A stretch of DNA of 64,000 bases from a bacterium (lineage in GTDB: Bacteria; Vulcanimicrobiota; Vulcanimicrobiia; Vulcanimicrobiales; SCRA01): contig SCRI01000058.1 of NCBI GenBank assembly GCA_004298675.1, positions 77,081 through 141,080 of the forward strand, written 5' to 3'. Below, piece after piece: positions 1-10,229 of the stretch (the first letter of the stretch is position 1; each line of letters starts with the position of its first letter). The position numbers were made by a program, and so were the translations under genes. The notes under the pieces are model-generated. The model was given only the letters and a program-made list of their open reading frames with translations. It ran no database searches and had not been told where the DNA came from.

Positions 1-525
1 CTCAACGACCCGAAGGGTTTCGGCTTAGGGCACCGTCACATCACCATCTCGACGGTAGGCGTGGTGCCGATGATCGACCGCTTCGCCGGCGAGGGGCTGC
101 AAGTCAATCTCGCGATCTCGCTGCACGCGCCCACCGACGAGCAGCGCGGCGCCATCATGCCGGTGAACAAGCGTTGGGCGATCGGCGAGCTGATGGGTGC
201 GTGCGCGCGTTACGTCGAGCAGACGGGGCGCAAGATCTTCTTCGAGTACTTGATGCTGGCCGGCGTCAACGACCGGGTGGAGGATGCGCGCGAGTTGGCG
301 CGGCTCATGGCAGGGCGTCTCTATCACGTCAACTTGATCCCCTACAACTCCACGCCCGATGCGGAGTTCCAAGGCTCCGAGGGTGCCATCGTCGATGCAT
401 TTCAACGCGTGCTCACCGCGGCCGGTGTGCCCTCGACGATCCGCCATCCCATGGGGCGCGATATCGCCGCCGCCTGCGGGCAGCTGCGTGCCCAGACGCA
501 GCCGCGCGCCGGCGCGTCCGTATAA
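1..525 (+). CDS. rlmN: 23S rRNA (adenine-C2)-methyltransferase RlmN, C-terminal part
   Basis: The frame is open from the first base and ends at a TAA at 523-525, so this is the C-terminal part of a gene that begins upstream. The visible residues include GHRHITISTVG and NLAISLHAP, which are strongly conserved in RlmN/Cfr radical-SAM methyltransferases. These enzymes methylate C2 of A2503 in 23S rRNA and of A37 in some tRNAs. A Cys in the GRDIAAACGQL tail matches the catalytic region near the family's C-terminus. The CxxxC radical-SAM cluster motif lies before the window. The next gene, a glycyl-tRNA synthetase, follows after 58 nt, so the two translation genes may be co-transcribed. Confidence 0.93.
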   Translation, partial: LNDPKGFGLGHRHITISTVGVVPMIDRFAGEGLQVNLAISLHAPTDEQRGAIMPVNKRWAIGELMGACARYVEQTGRKIFFEYLMLAGVNDRVEDARELARLMAGRLYHVNLIPYNSTPDAEFQGSEGAIVDAFQRVLTAAGVPSTIRHPMGRDIAAACGQLRAQTQPRAGASV

Positions 526-583
526 GCGGTTCGAGCGCGGCGCGACAGGGGGAAAGCCGCCAGGGGGCGCAACTTCCGGGCTT

Positions 584-1927
584 ATGGCTACGCAGACCGG
601 ACGGTATCAGCCCTCCCTGGATGAGATCAGCGCGCTTGCCAAGCGGCGCGGCTTCGTCTTTCAATCGTCGGAGATCTACGGCGGCGCGGGAGGCGTCTGG
701 GATTACGGGCCGCTCGGCACGGAGCTCAAGCGCAACGTCAAGCAGGCCTGGTGGCATGAGGTGGTGGAGAGCCGCGACGACGTGGTGCCGTTCGACGCGG
801 CGATCATCATGCATCCGCGGACGTGGATAGCCTCCGGCCACGCCGCGACCTTCCACGACAAGATGGTGGACTGCAGAGTCTGCAAGCACCGCTTCCGCGC
901 CGACCATCTGCCTTCGTTAGAGAAGTGTCCCGATTGCGGCAGCAAAGGCTCGCTCACCGAGCCGCGCGACTTCAACTTGATGCTCAAGACCTACTTGGGC
1001 CCGGCGGAGGATAGCGCGAGCCAGGTCTGGCTGCGCCCGGAGACGGCGCAAGGCATCTTCGTGAACTTCAAAAACGTCGCGCAGGCAGCGCGCCGTAAAC
1101 CGCCGTTCGGAATTGCGCAGGTTGGTAAGTCTTTTCGGAACGAGATCACGCCGGGAAACTTCACCTTCCGGACGCGCGAGTTCGAGCAGGCGGAGCTGGA
1201 GTTTTTCATCCCGCCGGACGGCACCGACGAGCAGTGGTACCACCGTTGGGTCGAGTTGCGCATGTCCTGGTACCGCCGTTATCTGCTGGACGAGCGCGTG
1301 CGCTTCCGCGAGTTGGCTCAAGAAGAGTTGGCCCACTACGCCAAAGGGCTCACCGACGTGGAGTACCGCTTCCCTTGGGGCTGGGGGGAGTTGGAGTCGA
1401 TCGCCAACCGCGGCACGTACGACCTGAACGCGCATATCAAGGAGTCCGGCAAGGACCTCTCGTTCTTCGACGAGGCCAACAAGGCCAAATACGTGCCCAT
1501 CGTCGTGGAGGCTTCCGCCGGCGTCGACCGGACGGCGCTGGCGCTCTTGATCGACGCCTACGACAAGCAGCGCTACGTGGATCAGACCGGGAAGGAGGCC
1601 GAACGCGTCGTGCTGCGCTTCCACCCCCAGATCGCCCCGTGTAAAGCAGCGGTCTTCGCGCTGGCGCGCAACAAGCCGGAGCTGGTGGAACGTGCACGCG
1701 GCCTCGAGCGCGACCTGCGCCGCGTGCTGCGCACGCAGTACGACGAGGGGAACATCGGCCAGCTCTACCGCCGCCAGGACGAGATCGGGACGCCCTGGTG
1801 TCTCACCGTCGACTATCAGACCCTCGACGACGGGACCGTGACGCTGCGCGACCGCGACAGCATGGAGCAGACGCGCATCCCGGCGGACCAGGTCAAGGCG
1901 CTGCTCCTCGAGCGCCTCGCGGGCTAG
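584..1927 (+). CDS. glyQS: glycine--tRNA ligase (single-chain, alpha2 type)
   Basis: A 447-residue class II aminoacyl-tRNA synthetase that charges tRNA-Gly. The N-terminus (KRRGFVFQSSEIYGG, then WDYGPLG) and the segments RPETAQGIF and GKSFRNEITP are diagnostic of the eukaryote-like alpha2 GlyRS, not the bacterial alpha2beta2 GlyQ/GlyS enzyme. A CxxC...CxxC pair (CRVC and CPDC) forms the usual zinc-binding insertion. The C-terminal anticodon-binding domain begins near PQIAPCKAAVF. The open frame extends further upstream, but conservation begins at the ATG at 584, which I chose; its ribosome site is weak. Confidence 0.95.
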   Translation: MATQTGRYQPSLDEISALAKRRGFVFQSSEIYGGAGGVWDYGPLGTELKRNVKQAWWHEVVESRDDVVPFDAAIIMHPRTWIASGHAATFHDKMVDCRVCKHRFRADHLPSLEKCPDCGSKGSLTEPRDFNLMLKTYLGPAEDSASQVWLRPETAQGIFVNFKNVAQAARRKPPFGIAQVGKSFRNEITPGNFTFRTREFEQAELEFFIPPDGTDEQWYHRWVELRMSWYRRYLLDERVRFRELAQEELAHYAKGLTDVEYRFPWGWGELESIANRGTYDLNAHIKESGKDLSFFDEANKAKYVPIVVEASAGVDRTALALLIDAYDKQRYVDQTGKEAERVVLRFHPQIAPCKAAVFALARNKPELVERARGLERDLRRVLRTQYDEGNIGQLYRRQDEIGTPWCLTVDYQTLDDGTVTLRDRDSMEQTRIPADQVKALLLERLAG

Positions 1928-1966
1928 CGCCGCTGGGGCTGTTGGTCTGGCCATCCACGGGAAGAA

Positions 1967-1975
1967 TGTTATAAG
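1967..1975 (+). promoter_or_regulatory. extended -10 promoter candidate for ppdK
   Basis: The 112-nt gap between glyQS and ppdK contains TGTTATAAG, an extended -10 (TGn followed by TATAAG, 5/6 of TATAAT). It lies about 65 nt before the ppdK start. No clear -35 sits at the right distance. A GAGGAG ribosome site lies at about 2023-2028. Confidence 0.4.
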
Positions 1976-2039
1976 GAAACTTTGCTTCCTGGACCGAACA
2001 GCCAGAAATCTCGTTCAAGATTAGAGGAGATCGGTAGAG

Positions 2040-4766
2040 ATGGCAAAGGTGATTGCGCCCGCGGCGGCGGTCAGCGGCAAGGTGCCGGGCGCAACGTGGA
2101 TCTATCGCTTCGAGCAGGGCTCCGCGTCGATGCGGGACCTGCTCGGCGGCAAGGGCGCGGGGCTGGCGGAGATGACGCGCGCGGGCCTGCCCGTCCCCGA
2201 TGGCTTCACGATTACCACCGAGGCCTGCCTTGCGTTCTACCGCAATGCGCGCGCCCTGCCGCCCGGCCTCGCGGAGGACGTGCGCGCGCATATGACCATC
2301 CTCGAGCGCAACACGGGTAAGAGCTTTGGCGGGCGTGAGAACCCGCTCTTGGTCTCCGTGCGCTCGGGGGCACGGGTCTCGATGCCGGGCATGATGGACA
2401 CGATCCTCAACCTGGGCTTGAACGACCAGACCGTCGAAGGGCTGGCGGCGCTTACCGGCAACGCGCGCTTCGCTTGGGATGCCTACCGCCGCTTCGTGCA
2501 GATGTTCGGGAAAGTGGTGCTGGCACTCGACGGCGAGCACTTCGAGCACGTCATCGCCGAGCGCAAGCGCGCCGAGGGTGTCAAGAGCGATCCCGAACTG
2601 AGCGCCGAGGGCTGGCGAGCGGTGGTGGCGGCGTTCAAGGACATCATCGCGCGCGAGAGCGGAGCGGCGTTTCCACAAGACGTCTACGCGCAGTTGTTTC
2701 GCGCCATCGAGGCCGTCTTCGATTCTTGGAACTCCAAGCGCGCGATCGACTACCGCCGCTTCAACAAGTTTCCCGACGATTGGGGCACAGCCGTCAACGT
2801 CGTCTCGATGGTCTTCGGCAACATGGGCGACGATAGCGGTACGGGCGTGGCCTTCACCCGCAACCCGTCCACCGGCGAGCGCGCGCTCTTCGGCGAGTAT
2901 CTGACCAACGCCCAAGGTGAGGACGTGGTCGCGGGTATTCGTACGCCCATGGCAATCGCCGAGTTGGAGCAGCGCCAACCGGGCGTCTACGGACAGTTCA
3001 TCGAGATCGCCGGGAAGCTCGAGCGCCACTACCGCGACATGCAGGATATGGAGTTCACGGTGGAGCGCGGTAAGCTCTACATGCTCCAGACGCGCAGCGG
3101 GAAGCGCGCGGCGGAGGCCGCGGTGAAGATCGCGCTGGACATGGTGGACGAGGGTTTGATCTCACGTCAGGAAGCGCTGCGCCGCGTCGGCGCCGAGAGC
3201 CTCAACCAACTCTTCCACGCGCGCATCGATCCGCGCGAACACTTCGAGGTCGCAGCCACCGGCCTCAACGCATCGCCGGGCGCCGCCACCGGCGCGATCG
3301 TGCTCGATGCCGATACCGCGGTGGCCTGGGCCGCCGCCGGGCGCGCCGTGGTTCTGGTGCGTGAGGAGACTGCGCCTGACGACGTCCACGGCATGATCTC
3401 CGCGCAGGGTGTGCTGACCGCCAAAGGCGGCGCCACCTCGCATGCCGCCGTGGTTGCGCGTGGTATGGGCAAGCCCTGCGTGGCCGGTTGCGAGGAGCTC
3501 TCCATCGACGCGCGAGCGCGTACGGTCACGATCGGCGGCAAGACGCTGCGCGAAGGCGATCCCATCACCATCGACGGCACGAGCGGGCGTGTGATCCTGC
3601 GCGGGCTGACGCTGATTCCGCCGCCCTCGGAGCTGCCGGCCTGGCTGGCGCGCTTCCTGGGCTGGGCCGACGAGGCGCGCCGCCTGGAGGTGTGGGCGAA
3701 TGCCGATACGCCGGAAGACGCTCGCCGCGCGCGCGAGTTGGGAGCGCAGGGCATCGGGTTGTGCCGCACCGAGCACATGTTCTTCGGTGAGGACCGGCTG
3801 CCGATCGTGCGCGAGATGATCCTCTCGGATACCCCGGAGGCGCGCGCGCAGGCGTTGGAACGTCTGCTACCGTTCCAACGAGACGACTTTTCCGGGATTC
3901 TCGAGGCGATGGCGGGCTGCACGGTGACGATCCGTCTGCTCGACCCGCCGCTGCACGAGTTTCTCCCGCCCTACGAAGATTTGCTGGTGGAGACCACGGA
4001 GTTACGCCTGCGGTACGGCGAGAACGATGCGCGCTTCCTGGAGAAGCAGCGCATCCTCGAGCGCGTGCGCCAGCTGCACGAGCAGAATCCGATGCTGGGC
4101 TTCCGCGTCTGCCGCTTGGGTATCGTCTACCCGGAGATCTACGCGATGCAGGTGCGGGCGATCGTGCAGGCGGCAGTGGGCTTGCGCCGCCGCGGCGTCG
4201 ACGCGCGCCCCGCCATCATGATTCCAGGCGTGGGCAATCTGCGCGAGATGGAGTTCACGGCGGAGCACGCCCGCGCCACCGTTGCGAAGACGTTCGAGGA
4301 ACTGGGCGCCGAAGCGTTCGAGATTCAAGTGGGGACGATGATCGAGTTGCCGCGCGCCTGTATGGTGGCCGATCAGTTGGCGGGCGTGGCCGAGTTCTTC
4401 TCGTTCGGTACGAACGATCTGACGCAGACGACGCTGGGCTACTCGCGCGACGACGCCGAGGCCAGCTTCATCCCGCGCTATCTGGAGCTGAAGATCCTCG
4501 CGGAGGATCCGTTCCAGGTGCTGGATCGCGAGGGGGTAGGGGCGCTGATGCGCATCGGCGCCGAGCGTGGCCGTGCCGCTCGCGCCAAGCTCAAGATCGG
4601 CATCTGCGGCGAGCACGGCGGGGAGCCGTCGAGCGTGGCATTCTGCGATACGCTCGGTTTAGACTACGTGTCGTGCTCGCCGTACCGTGTGCCGATCGCC
4701 CGTCTCGCAGCCGCGCAAGCCGCATTGGAGCGCGCCGGCAAACGCGAGGGAGCCGATCAGGACTAG
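2040..4766 (+). CDS. ppdK: pyruvate, phosphate dikinase
   Basis: A 908-residue enzyme, full length for the family. It reversibly interconverts pyruvate, ATP and phosphate with PEP, AMP and pyrophosphate. Order: the N-terminal nucleotide-binding domain (GGKGAGLAEM near residue 37), the phosphohistidine domain with KGGATSHAAVVARG and catalytic His468, then a PEP-utiliser TIM barrel ending in GICGEHGGEPSS with catalytic Cys856. The pyruvate-site segment SFGTNDLTQTT is intact. The ATG at 2040 has a GAGGAG site about 11 nt upstream. It appears monocistronic and converges on a small minus-strand gene. With the malic enzyme at 45-46.6 kb it suggests flexible C3/C4 flux, which is an inference. Confidence 0.96.
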   Translation: MAKVIAPAAAVSGKVPGATWIYRFEQGSASMRDLLGGKGAGLAEMTRAGLPVPDGFTITTEACLAFYRNARALPPGLAEDVRAHMTILERNTGKSFGGRENPLLVSVRSGARVSMPGMMDTILNLGLNDQTVEGLAALTGNARFAWDAYRRFVQMFGKVVLALDGEHFEHVIAERKRAEGVKSDPELSAEGWRAVVAAFKDIIARESGAAFPQDVYAQLFRAIEAVFDSWNSKRAIDYRRFNKFPDDWGTAVNVVSMVFGNMGDDSGTGVAFTRNPSTGERALFGEYLTNAQGEDVVAGIRTPMAIAELEQRQPGVYGQFIEIAGKLERHYRDMQDMEFTVERGKLYMLQTRSGKRAAEAAVKIALDMVDEGLISRQEALRRVGAESLNQLFHARIDPREHFEVAATGLNASPGAATGAIVLDADTAVAWAAAGRAVVLVREETAPDDVHGMISAQGVLTAKGGATSHAAVVARGMGKPCVAGCEELSIDARARTVTIGGKTLREGDPITIDGTSGRVILRGLTLIPPPSELPAWLARFLGWADEARRLEVWANADTPEDARRARELGAQGIGLCRTEHMFFGEDRLPIVREMILSDTPEARAQALERLLPFQRDDFSGILEAMAGCTVTIRLLDPPLHEFLPPYEDLLVETTELRLRYGENDARFLEKQRILERVRQLHEQNPMLGFRVCRLGIVYPEIYAMQVRAIVQAAVGLRRRGVDARPAIMIPGVGNLREMEFTAEHARATVAKTFEELGAEAFEIQVGTMIELPRACMVADQLAGVAEFFSFGTNDLTQTTLGYSRDDAEASFIPRYLELKILAEDPFQVLDREGVGALMRIGAERGRAARAKLKIGICGEHGGEPSSVAFCDTLGLDYVSCSPYRVPIARLAAAQAALERAGKREGADQD

Positions 4767-4773
4767 CGGGCCG

Positions 4774-4977
4774 TTACGGAGTCGGCGACGGACAGGGTTC
4801 GGGTGTGGCCCCCGCTTGTTGCGACTGAGAGGAGGCTGTCGCGCAGGGACTGGGCGTTGCGCCGGGCATCACTTGCGCCACCTGCAGGCGGTGGCTCTGC
4901 GCGTAGGACGTCGCCCCTACCGCACCCAGCGAGAGCGCGACGAAGGCGGCGATGGAGCTGGCTCGTAATCTGCTCAT
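4774..4977 (-). CDS. small secreted Pro/Ser/Thr-rich hypothetical protein
   Basis: A 67-residue protein. The first 26 residues form a good Sec signal peptide: basic MSRLR, a hydrophobic core AAFVALSLGAVGA, and a cleavage site near SYAQ. The mature part is only about 40 residues, low-complexity, with two Cys and a PSPTP end. I do not recognise the family. It lies tail to tail with ppdK, 7 nt apart. The signal peptide is the main reason to accept it, because several competing frames exist here. The secreted protein at 12040-12723 has a similar Pro/Ser/Thr tail. Confidence 0.5.
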   Translation of the reverse strand: MSRLRASSIAAFVALSLGAVGATSYAQSHRLQVAQVMPGATPSPCATASSQSQQAGATPEPCPSPTP

Positions 4978-5123
4978 GGTGTGGCCATTCCCTTGCTCTG
5001 GAGCGTGTTGGTGAACATTGCACGTTCATACCGCCTCAGGCCGGTTACGCCACGCCGCCGCTTTGAGACCTTAGGCTTAGCGCGGTAAGGGCTTTTGGGC
5101 CCCCTGCATAAGCGCTCGAACGC

Positions 5124-6338
5124 TCAGAATGGCAGCGGCAAGGCGCTCCAACCCGCTTGACGGCGTGCGCGCACCTCGGCGCAGAGCTGCCGGGCGCCGC
5201 GCACGCGGTCGCCGCCGCGACGCACGAAGAGCTTGCGCCAGTAGGCCTTGCCGGCAAGGCCGCGGATGAGATCGGAGGCCTCCGTGGCTTCGACGGTCGC
5301 TCCCATGAGATGCACGTAGAGCGCGGGGCCGCGGCGCATGCGCTCTTCCTGCGCATCGCCCCAGACGTCGTCGCCATAGTGGTCCCGCAACACGCGCTCG
5401 CAGGCTTCGTAGAGCGTGAGGTCGCGTTCGCCGTTGAACTCTGCGGCCAGCGCGAACGGTGCGATGCGATCGCGCAACGCCCGCGCCGCCGCGGTTTGCG
5501 AAGGCCGCAACTGCTCCATGACGCGGAAGTCGTCCCAGGCTAGGAACTCGCCGATCGCGTCGAGCTCGTGCGGATCGCTCCACAGTTCGCGCAGCGCATC
5601 GCCCAGTACGCGCTCGAACGCGCGAGTGGTGTGGTGGAAGTAAACCGTGGCGAACATCATGTAGCGGGCGAGCACGAATTGCTCGAGTGCCACCAAACCG
5701 CGTCCGTCGATGCCTAAGCGCGGCTGACCGCCGATACGCAGCACGCGCAGCGAGGCCACCAGTTGCGCCGCGTCGTAACGCCCGCCGCTCACGCCCGTGA
5801 AGTAGGCGTCGCGCTGGAGATAGTCCATGCGGTCGCAGTCGAGGTTCGGTCCGCTCACGAGCTCCTTGAGCACTGGGAAGGAAGACGGCGGACCGCTGAC
5901 GATCAGCGCCAGCACCTCGCGCGGGTCCACGCCCGCGCGTGCCATCCCTTCGCGCAGCCGTGGAAGTTCGAGCATCTCCTCCGTGCGTGTCTCGTGCCGC
6001 CGCCCCAGCACGGCCTCGGAGGCGTGAGAGAACGGCCCGTGCCCCAGGTCGTGCAGCAGCAGCGCCACCCGCAGGAGGCGCCGCTGCGCCTCGTAGTCCT
6101 GTTCGGATGCAAAGTAGTCCGGCGAGTGCTCGCGCAAGGCTTCGATGGCGCGCGTCCCCATCGCCAGCGCCCCCAGCGCGTGCGTGAAGCGCGAATGTTC
6201 CGCCGAGGGAAAGGCTAGATAGGCAAGGCCGAGCTGGCGCAAGCGCCGCAGGCGCTGAAACGGCGCGCTATCCATGAGCGCCGTCTCCGCCTCGCTTAAC
6301 TCGATGAACCCATGGATGGGGTCAAAGATCCGCTTCAC
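5124..6338 (-). CDS. HD-domain phosphohydrolase (dGTPase-like, COG1078 type)
   Basis: A 404-residue HD-superfamily hydrolase. The N-terminal RIFDPIHGFIELS, the metal ligands in HSRFTHALG and LLHDLGHGPFSH, and the later DCDRMDYLQRDAYF are all present and typical of the SamHD1/dGTPase-related family (YwfO/YdhJ-like). These proteins hydrolyse dNTPs or nucleotide phosphates, but the substrate here is not knowable. I chose the GTG at 6338 because the conserved domain starts there and GGAG lies just upstream. The open frame runs to 6611 in low-complexity Arg-rich sequence that looks non-coding. The gene is divergent from dnaG. Confidence 0.88.
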   Translation of the reverse strand: MKRIFDPIHGFIELSEAETALMDSAPFQRLRRLRQLGLAYLAFPSAEHSRFTHALGALAMGTRAIEALREHSPDYFASEQDYEAQRRLLRVALLLHDLGHGPFSHASEAVLGRRHETRTEEMLELPRLREGMARAGVDPREVLALIVSGPPSSFPVLKELVSGPNLDCDRMDYLQRDAYFTGVSGGRYDAAQLVASLRVLRIGGQPRLGIDGRGLVALEQFVLARYMMFATVYFHHTTRAFERVLGDALRELWSDPHELDAIGEFLAWDDFRVMEQLRPSQTAAARALRDRIAPFALAAEFNGERDLTLYEACERVLRDHYGDDVWGDAQEERMRRGPALYVHLMGATVEATEASDLIRGLAGKAYWRKLFVRRGGDRVRGARQLCAEVRARRQAGWSALPLPF

Positions 6339-6362
6339 GCCTTGCTCCTCGCCTTGCTCCTC
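6339..6362. repeat. 12-bp perfect tandem duplication carrying two ribosome sites
   Basis: GCCTTGCTCCTC occurs twice head to tail (6339-6350 and 6351-6362). Read on the minus strand, each copy contains GAGGAG, and the nearer one serves as Shine-Dalgarno for the GTG at 6338. It looks like a replication-slippage duplication that doubled the ribosome-binding site. Confidence 0.8.
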
Positions 6363-6583
6363 GGCGGGCACGTACCGCACGCGGGGACGCCCGTCGCGGC
6401 ACATCCGTGTGCCGCTCCTGCTGCCCTCGCGCTTCGCTCCACCATCCTGGTTTCGCTCGCGCCTCGGAGCCCCCGCTTTGCGGTACGTGCCCGCCTCCTC
6501 GCGGCTGTGAGCAGCGGGGCCGCGCAGGAGGCGCGGCGACGGGCGCCCCCGGCAGGGGCGTGTACCGCCCCGGTGCGAAAATA

Positions 6584-6597
6584 CGAACATGCGTTCG
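6584..6597. promoter_or_regulatory. LexA (SOS) box candidate upstream of dnaG-rpoD
   Basis: CGAACATGCGTTCG matches every position of the Gram-positive LexA/DinR consensus CGAACRNRYGTTCG. It sits 86 bp before the dnaG start and overlaps or abuts a possible -10 at 6600-6605. By position it could control dnaG-rpoD, the HD hydrolase, or both. That it is a functional LexA site is inference. Confidence 0.55.
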
Positions 6598-6682
6598 CGT
6601 ACGATGTCCACCGCGCGCCCACAGGAAACGCAAGATACTCACAGGGTCGTCCACAGCGGCGCCTGCGAACGTAAGCAGTTCC

Positions 6683-8461
6683 GTGGCGATCGCTGATTCG
6701 GTCCTCTCCGAGATTCAAGCGCGCCTCCCGCTGGTGGAGGTCGTGGGCTCGTACGTGCAGTTGCGCAAGCGGGGGAAGGATTACGTCGGCCTCTGCCCCT
6801 TCCATAGCGAGCGCACGCCTAGCTTCAGCGTGGCCCCGGAGAAGGGTTTCTTCAAGTGCTTCGGCTGCGGCCAGGGCGGCGGACTCTTCAAGTTCATCGA
6901 GCTAATCGAGAACGTGAGCTTCCCCGACGCGATACGCTTGCTGGCCAAGCGCGCCGGCGTGGAGGTCGAGGAGGAGACCCCGGCGATGGCGCGCCGGCGC
7001 TCCGAGCGCGAAGCGATCTACGAGGCCAATGCCGCCGCCGTCGCTTACTTCCAGGAGCAGTTGCGCAAGGGGGCCGACGATGGGGCGGGGCGGCGCTACT
7101 GCGCGAAGCGCGGGCTCTCCGATGCCACGCTGGAGGCGTTCAAGATCGGCTACGCCCCCGACCGTTGGGATGGGCTGACCGGTTATCTGCGCGATCTCGA
7201 CATCGATCTCAGCATCGCGGCGCGCGCGGGCTTGGTGAAGCCGGGGCAGCGCGGCTATTACGACTTCTATCGCGGGCGTCTGATGATTCCCACCTATGCC
7301 GCCACCGGCGAAACGATCGCCTTCGGTGGACGCGCCCTGGGGGATCAGGAGCCCAAATATCTCAACACCGCGGGGACACCGGTCTACACCAAGGGGCGCC
7401 ACCTCTTCGCGCTCAACCTCGCGCGCCGTGCCATCGCTAAAGCGGGGTTCGCGATCCTCGTCGAGGGCTATCTCGACTGCATTGCCCTGCACGAAGCCGG
7501 ATTCACTCATGCCGTGGCTTCGCTCGGCACGTCCTTCACCGCGGAACAGGCGGGCGAGCTGCACCGCTACGCACAACGCGCCTACCTGTGCTTCGACGGC
7601 GACGGCGCGGGAGCCGGCGCCACGGTCAAGAGTGTTGACGTCTTGCGCGAGACCGGCGTCCAGGCACAGATCGTGCTGCTGCCCGCGGGGGAGGACCCCG
7701 ACTCGTTCGTGCGCGGGCAAGGTGCCCCAGCCTTCGCGGCGCTGCTGGAGGCAGCGGTGCCTTGGGAGAGCTACAAGATCGAGCGCGCGTACCAGCGCAT
7801 CCGCGCAGGCTCGGCGAGCCGGGCCGAGGTGCTGCGGGCTGTGACGCGCGAGATCGCGGAAATCGACGAGTTGGAGCGTGACTACTGGCTCGTGCAGCTC
7901 TGCGGGCGGCTGGGTGTGGATCCGCAAGAAGTTCGAGCCAGCCGCTTCCTCGCACAGGCCTGGCAGCGGAGCGAACGCTCTGTCTCCGCGTTCACGCGCT
8001 ACGCGCCCCCGCTGCCCGCGAAGAACCCGCGCGAACGCGAATTTCTCGCCGCCCTCCTGGCGCAGCCGGCGCTCCTTGAAACCGCAGCGGGCGCGGTGCG
8101 GTTGGAGGCAATCGAGGACCCGGTTTACCGCCGCCTCTACGGCGCGCTGCTCGAACAGCGCGGCAAACTCGAGGCCGGCGGAGAGCCCTTTACCCTGTTT
8201 GCCGGTGACGACGAGACTTCCGGAGCGCTAGCGGACGTGCTCTCGTCCACGGCCGCAACGGTGGGCCAGGCGCTGGCGTTCGAGGCGCTGGAGGAGCAGA
8301 TTCACCGCTTCGCCCAGGACCTAGCCGCACGTGCCGATCGCACCCGCCTGAGCGAGCTGGAACGCGAGATCGAGCGGCGCTACGTCCAGGGTGAGGAGGT
8401 GCCCGCCGGCTTGCGCGAGCAGAGTCAGGCAATTCGCCGCCGTTTGCAGGGGAAACGGTAG
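6683..8461 (+). CDS. dnaG: DNA primase
   Basis: A 592-residue primase that makes RNA primers at the replication fork. The N-terminal CHC2 zinc finger has Cys38, His41, Cys59 and Cys62 (CPFH and CFGC). The catalytic Toprim core follows with LVEGYLDCIALHEAGF and the acidic FDGDGAGAGA. The C-terminal third is the more variable DnaB-binding region. The start is the GTG at 6683, where conservation begins (IQARLPLVEVVGSYVQL); the frame stays open upstream but is not primase-like. rpoD follows after 156 nt, the classic macromolecular-synthesis order, here without rpsU. Confidence 0.95.
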   Translation: MAIADSVLSEIQARLPLVEVVGSYVQLRKRGKDYVGLCPFHSERTPSFSVAPEKGFFKCFGCGQGGGLFKFIELIENVSFPDAIRLLAKRAGVEVEEETPAMARRRSEREAIYEANAAAVAYFQEQLRKGADDGAGRRYCAKRGLSDATLEAFKIGYAPDRWDGLTGYLRDLDIDLSIAARAGLVKPGQRGYYDFYRGRLMIPTYAATGETIAFGGRALGDQEPKYLNTAGTPVYTKGRHLFALNLARRAIAKAGFAILVEGYLDCIALHEAGFTHAVASLGTSFTAEQAGELHRYAQRAYLCFDGDGAGAGATVKSVDVLRETGVQAQIVLLPAGEDPDSFVRGQGAPAFAALLEAAVPWESYKIERAYQRIRAGSASRAEVLRAVTREIAEIDELERDYWLVQLCGRLGVDPQEVRASRFLAQAWQRSERSVSAFTRYAPPLPAKNPREREFLAALLAQPALLETAAGAVRLEAIEDPVYRRLYGALLEQRGKLEAGGEPFTLFAGDDETSGALADVLSSTAATVGQALAFEALEEQIHRFAQDLAARADRTRLSELEREIERRYVQGEEVPAGLREQSQAIRRRLQGKR

Positions 8462-8617
8462 GGTCCCAACGTATTGAGGTTGGCTCTTCGCATCCGTCGT
8501 CACGGACGGACGCAGGGAGAGCAGTCCCGAAGAGTGTCGGCAACGCTCGCACCGCCGCAGGTGTCTCATGGTGAGATACGGCGGCCGTCCGGTCATTCAT
8601 CGAGGAAGGAGGGAGTC

Positions 8618-9808
<1,191 letters not shown>

Positions 9809-9809
9809 G

Positions 9810-10229
9810 GTGAGGGCCGGCACGAAGTGGTGGAGCGCCGTCGCGGTCTTCGCGGCGGCGTTTCTCTTGCTCTCGCTCCAGGAGGGCGTCTACGAGTTCT
9901 CCGTCAGTCTGATGCCGGGGCGCTGGCATGTCTTCCCGCGCAAGGTCATGGCGACGATCGCCTTCGCGCTCATCGCCTATTGCGTGGAGCGCGCCGCCGA
10001 GAGCTCCGGCCGGCGGCGCGATTGGCTGCTGCCCGTGCTCGCCGGTACCGTCTTCTCCGGCATCGTGGAAGTCGCGCAGCACTACTACGAGTACTTCATC
10101 GGCACGCCGCTCGAGCCGCTGCGCTCCAGTGTGATCGACGTCGCCACCGGCACGATCGGTGGTGCGATCGCCGTGTGGGCGTTGGCGCGCGGTTGGGCGG
10201 GCGCGAGGCGCGTTAGCCGGCGGCGCTGA
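9810..10229 (+). CDS. VanZ-like small membrane protein
   Basis: A 139-residue protein with about four hydrophobic segments: residues 8-25, 44-60, 74-90 and 113-130. The order GIVEVAQ, then a short loop, LRSSVIDVATGTIGG and a final membrane helix resembles the VanZ-like family signature (E-x-x-Q followed by Asp and Gly-rich turns). That assignment is tentative and no function follows from it. The GTG start lies one base after the rpoD stop, so translation is probably coupled. Its last 17 bases overlap the end of the convergent rmlA gene. Confidence 0.65.
   Translation: MRAGTKWWSAVAVFAAAFLLLSLQEGVYEFSVSLMPGRWHVFPRKVMATIAFALIAYCVERAAESSGRRRDWLLPVLAGTVFSGIVEVAQHYYEYFIGTPLEPLRSSVIDVATGTIGGAIAVWALARGWAGARRVSRRR

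Larger units (their letters stand above)
6339..6682. other. 344-bp divergent intergenic region, HD hydrolase / dnaG
   Basis: This gap holds the tandem repeat next to the minus-strand gene, a long GC-rich stretch with no convincing gene, a LexA-like box at 6584-6597, and a possible plus-strand -10 (TACGAT, 6600-6605). Open frames cross it on both strands, but they are Arg/Pro-rich and look like GC-driven artefacts. Confidence 0.6.

Noticed and set aside
1893-3029. Long minus-strand open frame antisense to ppdK (378 codons)
   Set aside because: GC-rich third positions create open frames opposite real genes. It has no ribosome site, no recognisable family and low-complexity composition, while ppdK is certain.
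6407-6682. N-terminal extension of dnaG by 92 codons
   Set aside because: The product is low-complexity and overlaps the LexA-like box. Primase conservation begins at GTG 6683.
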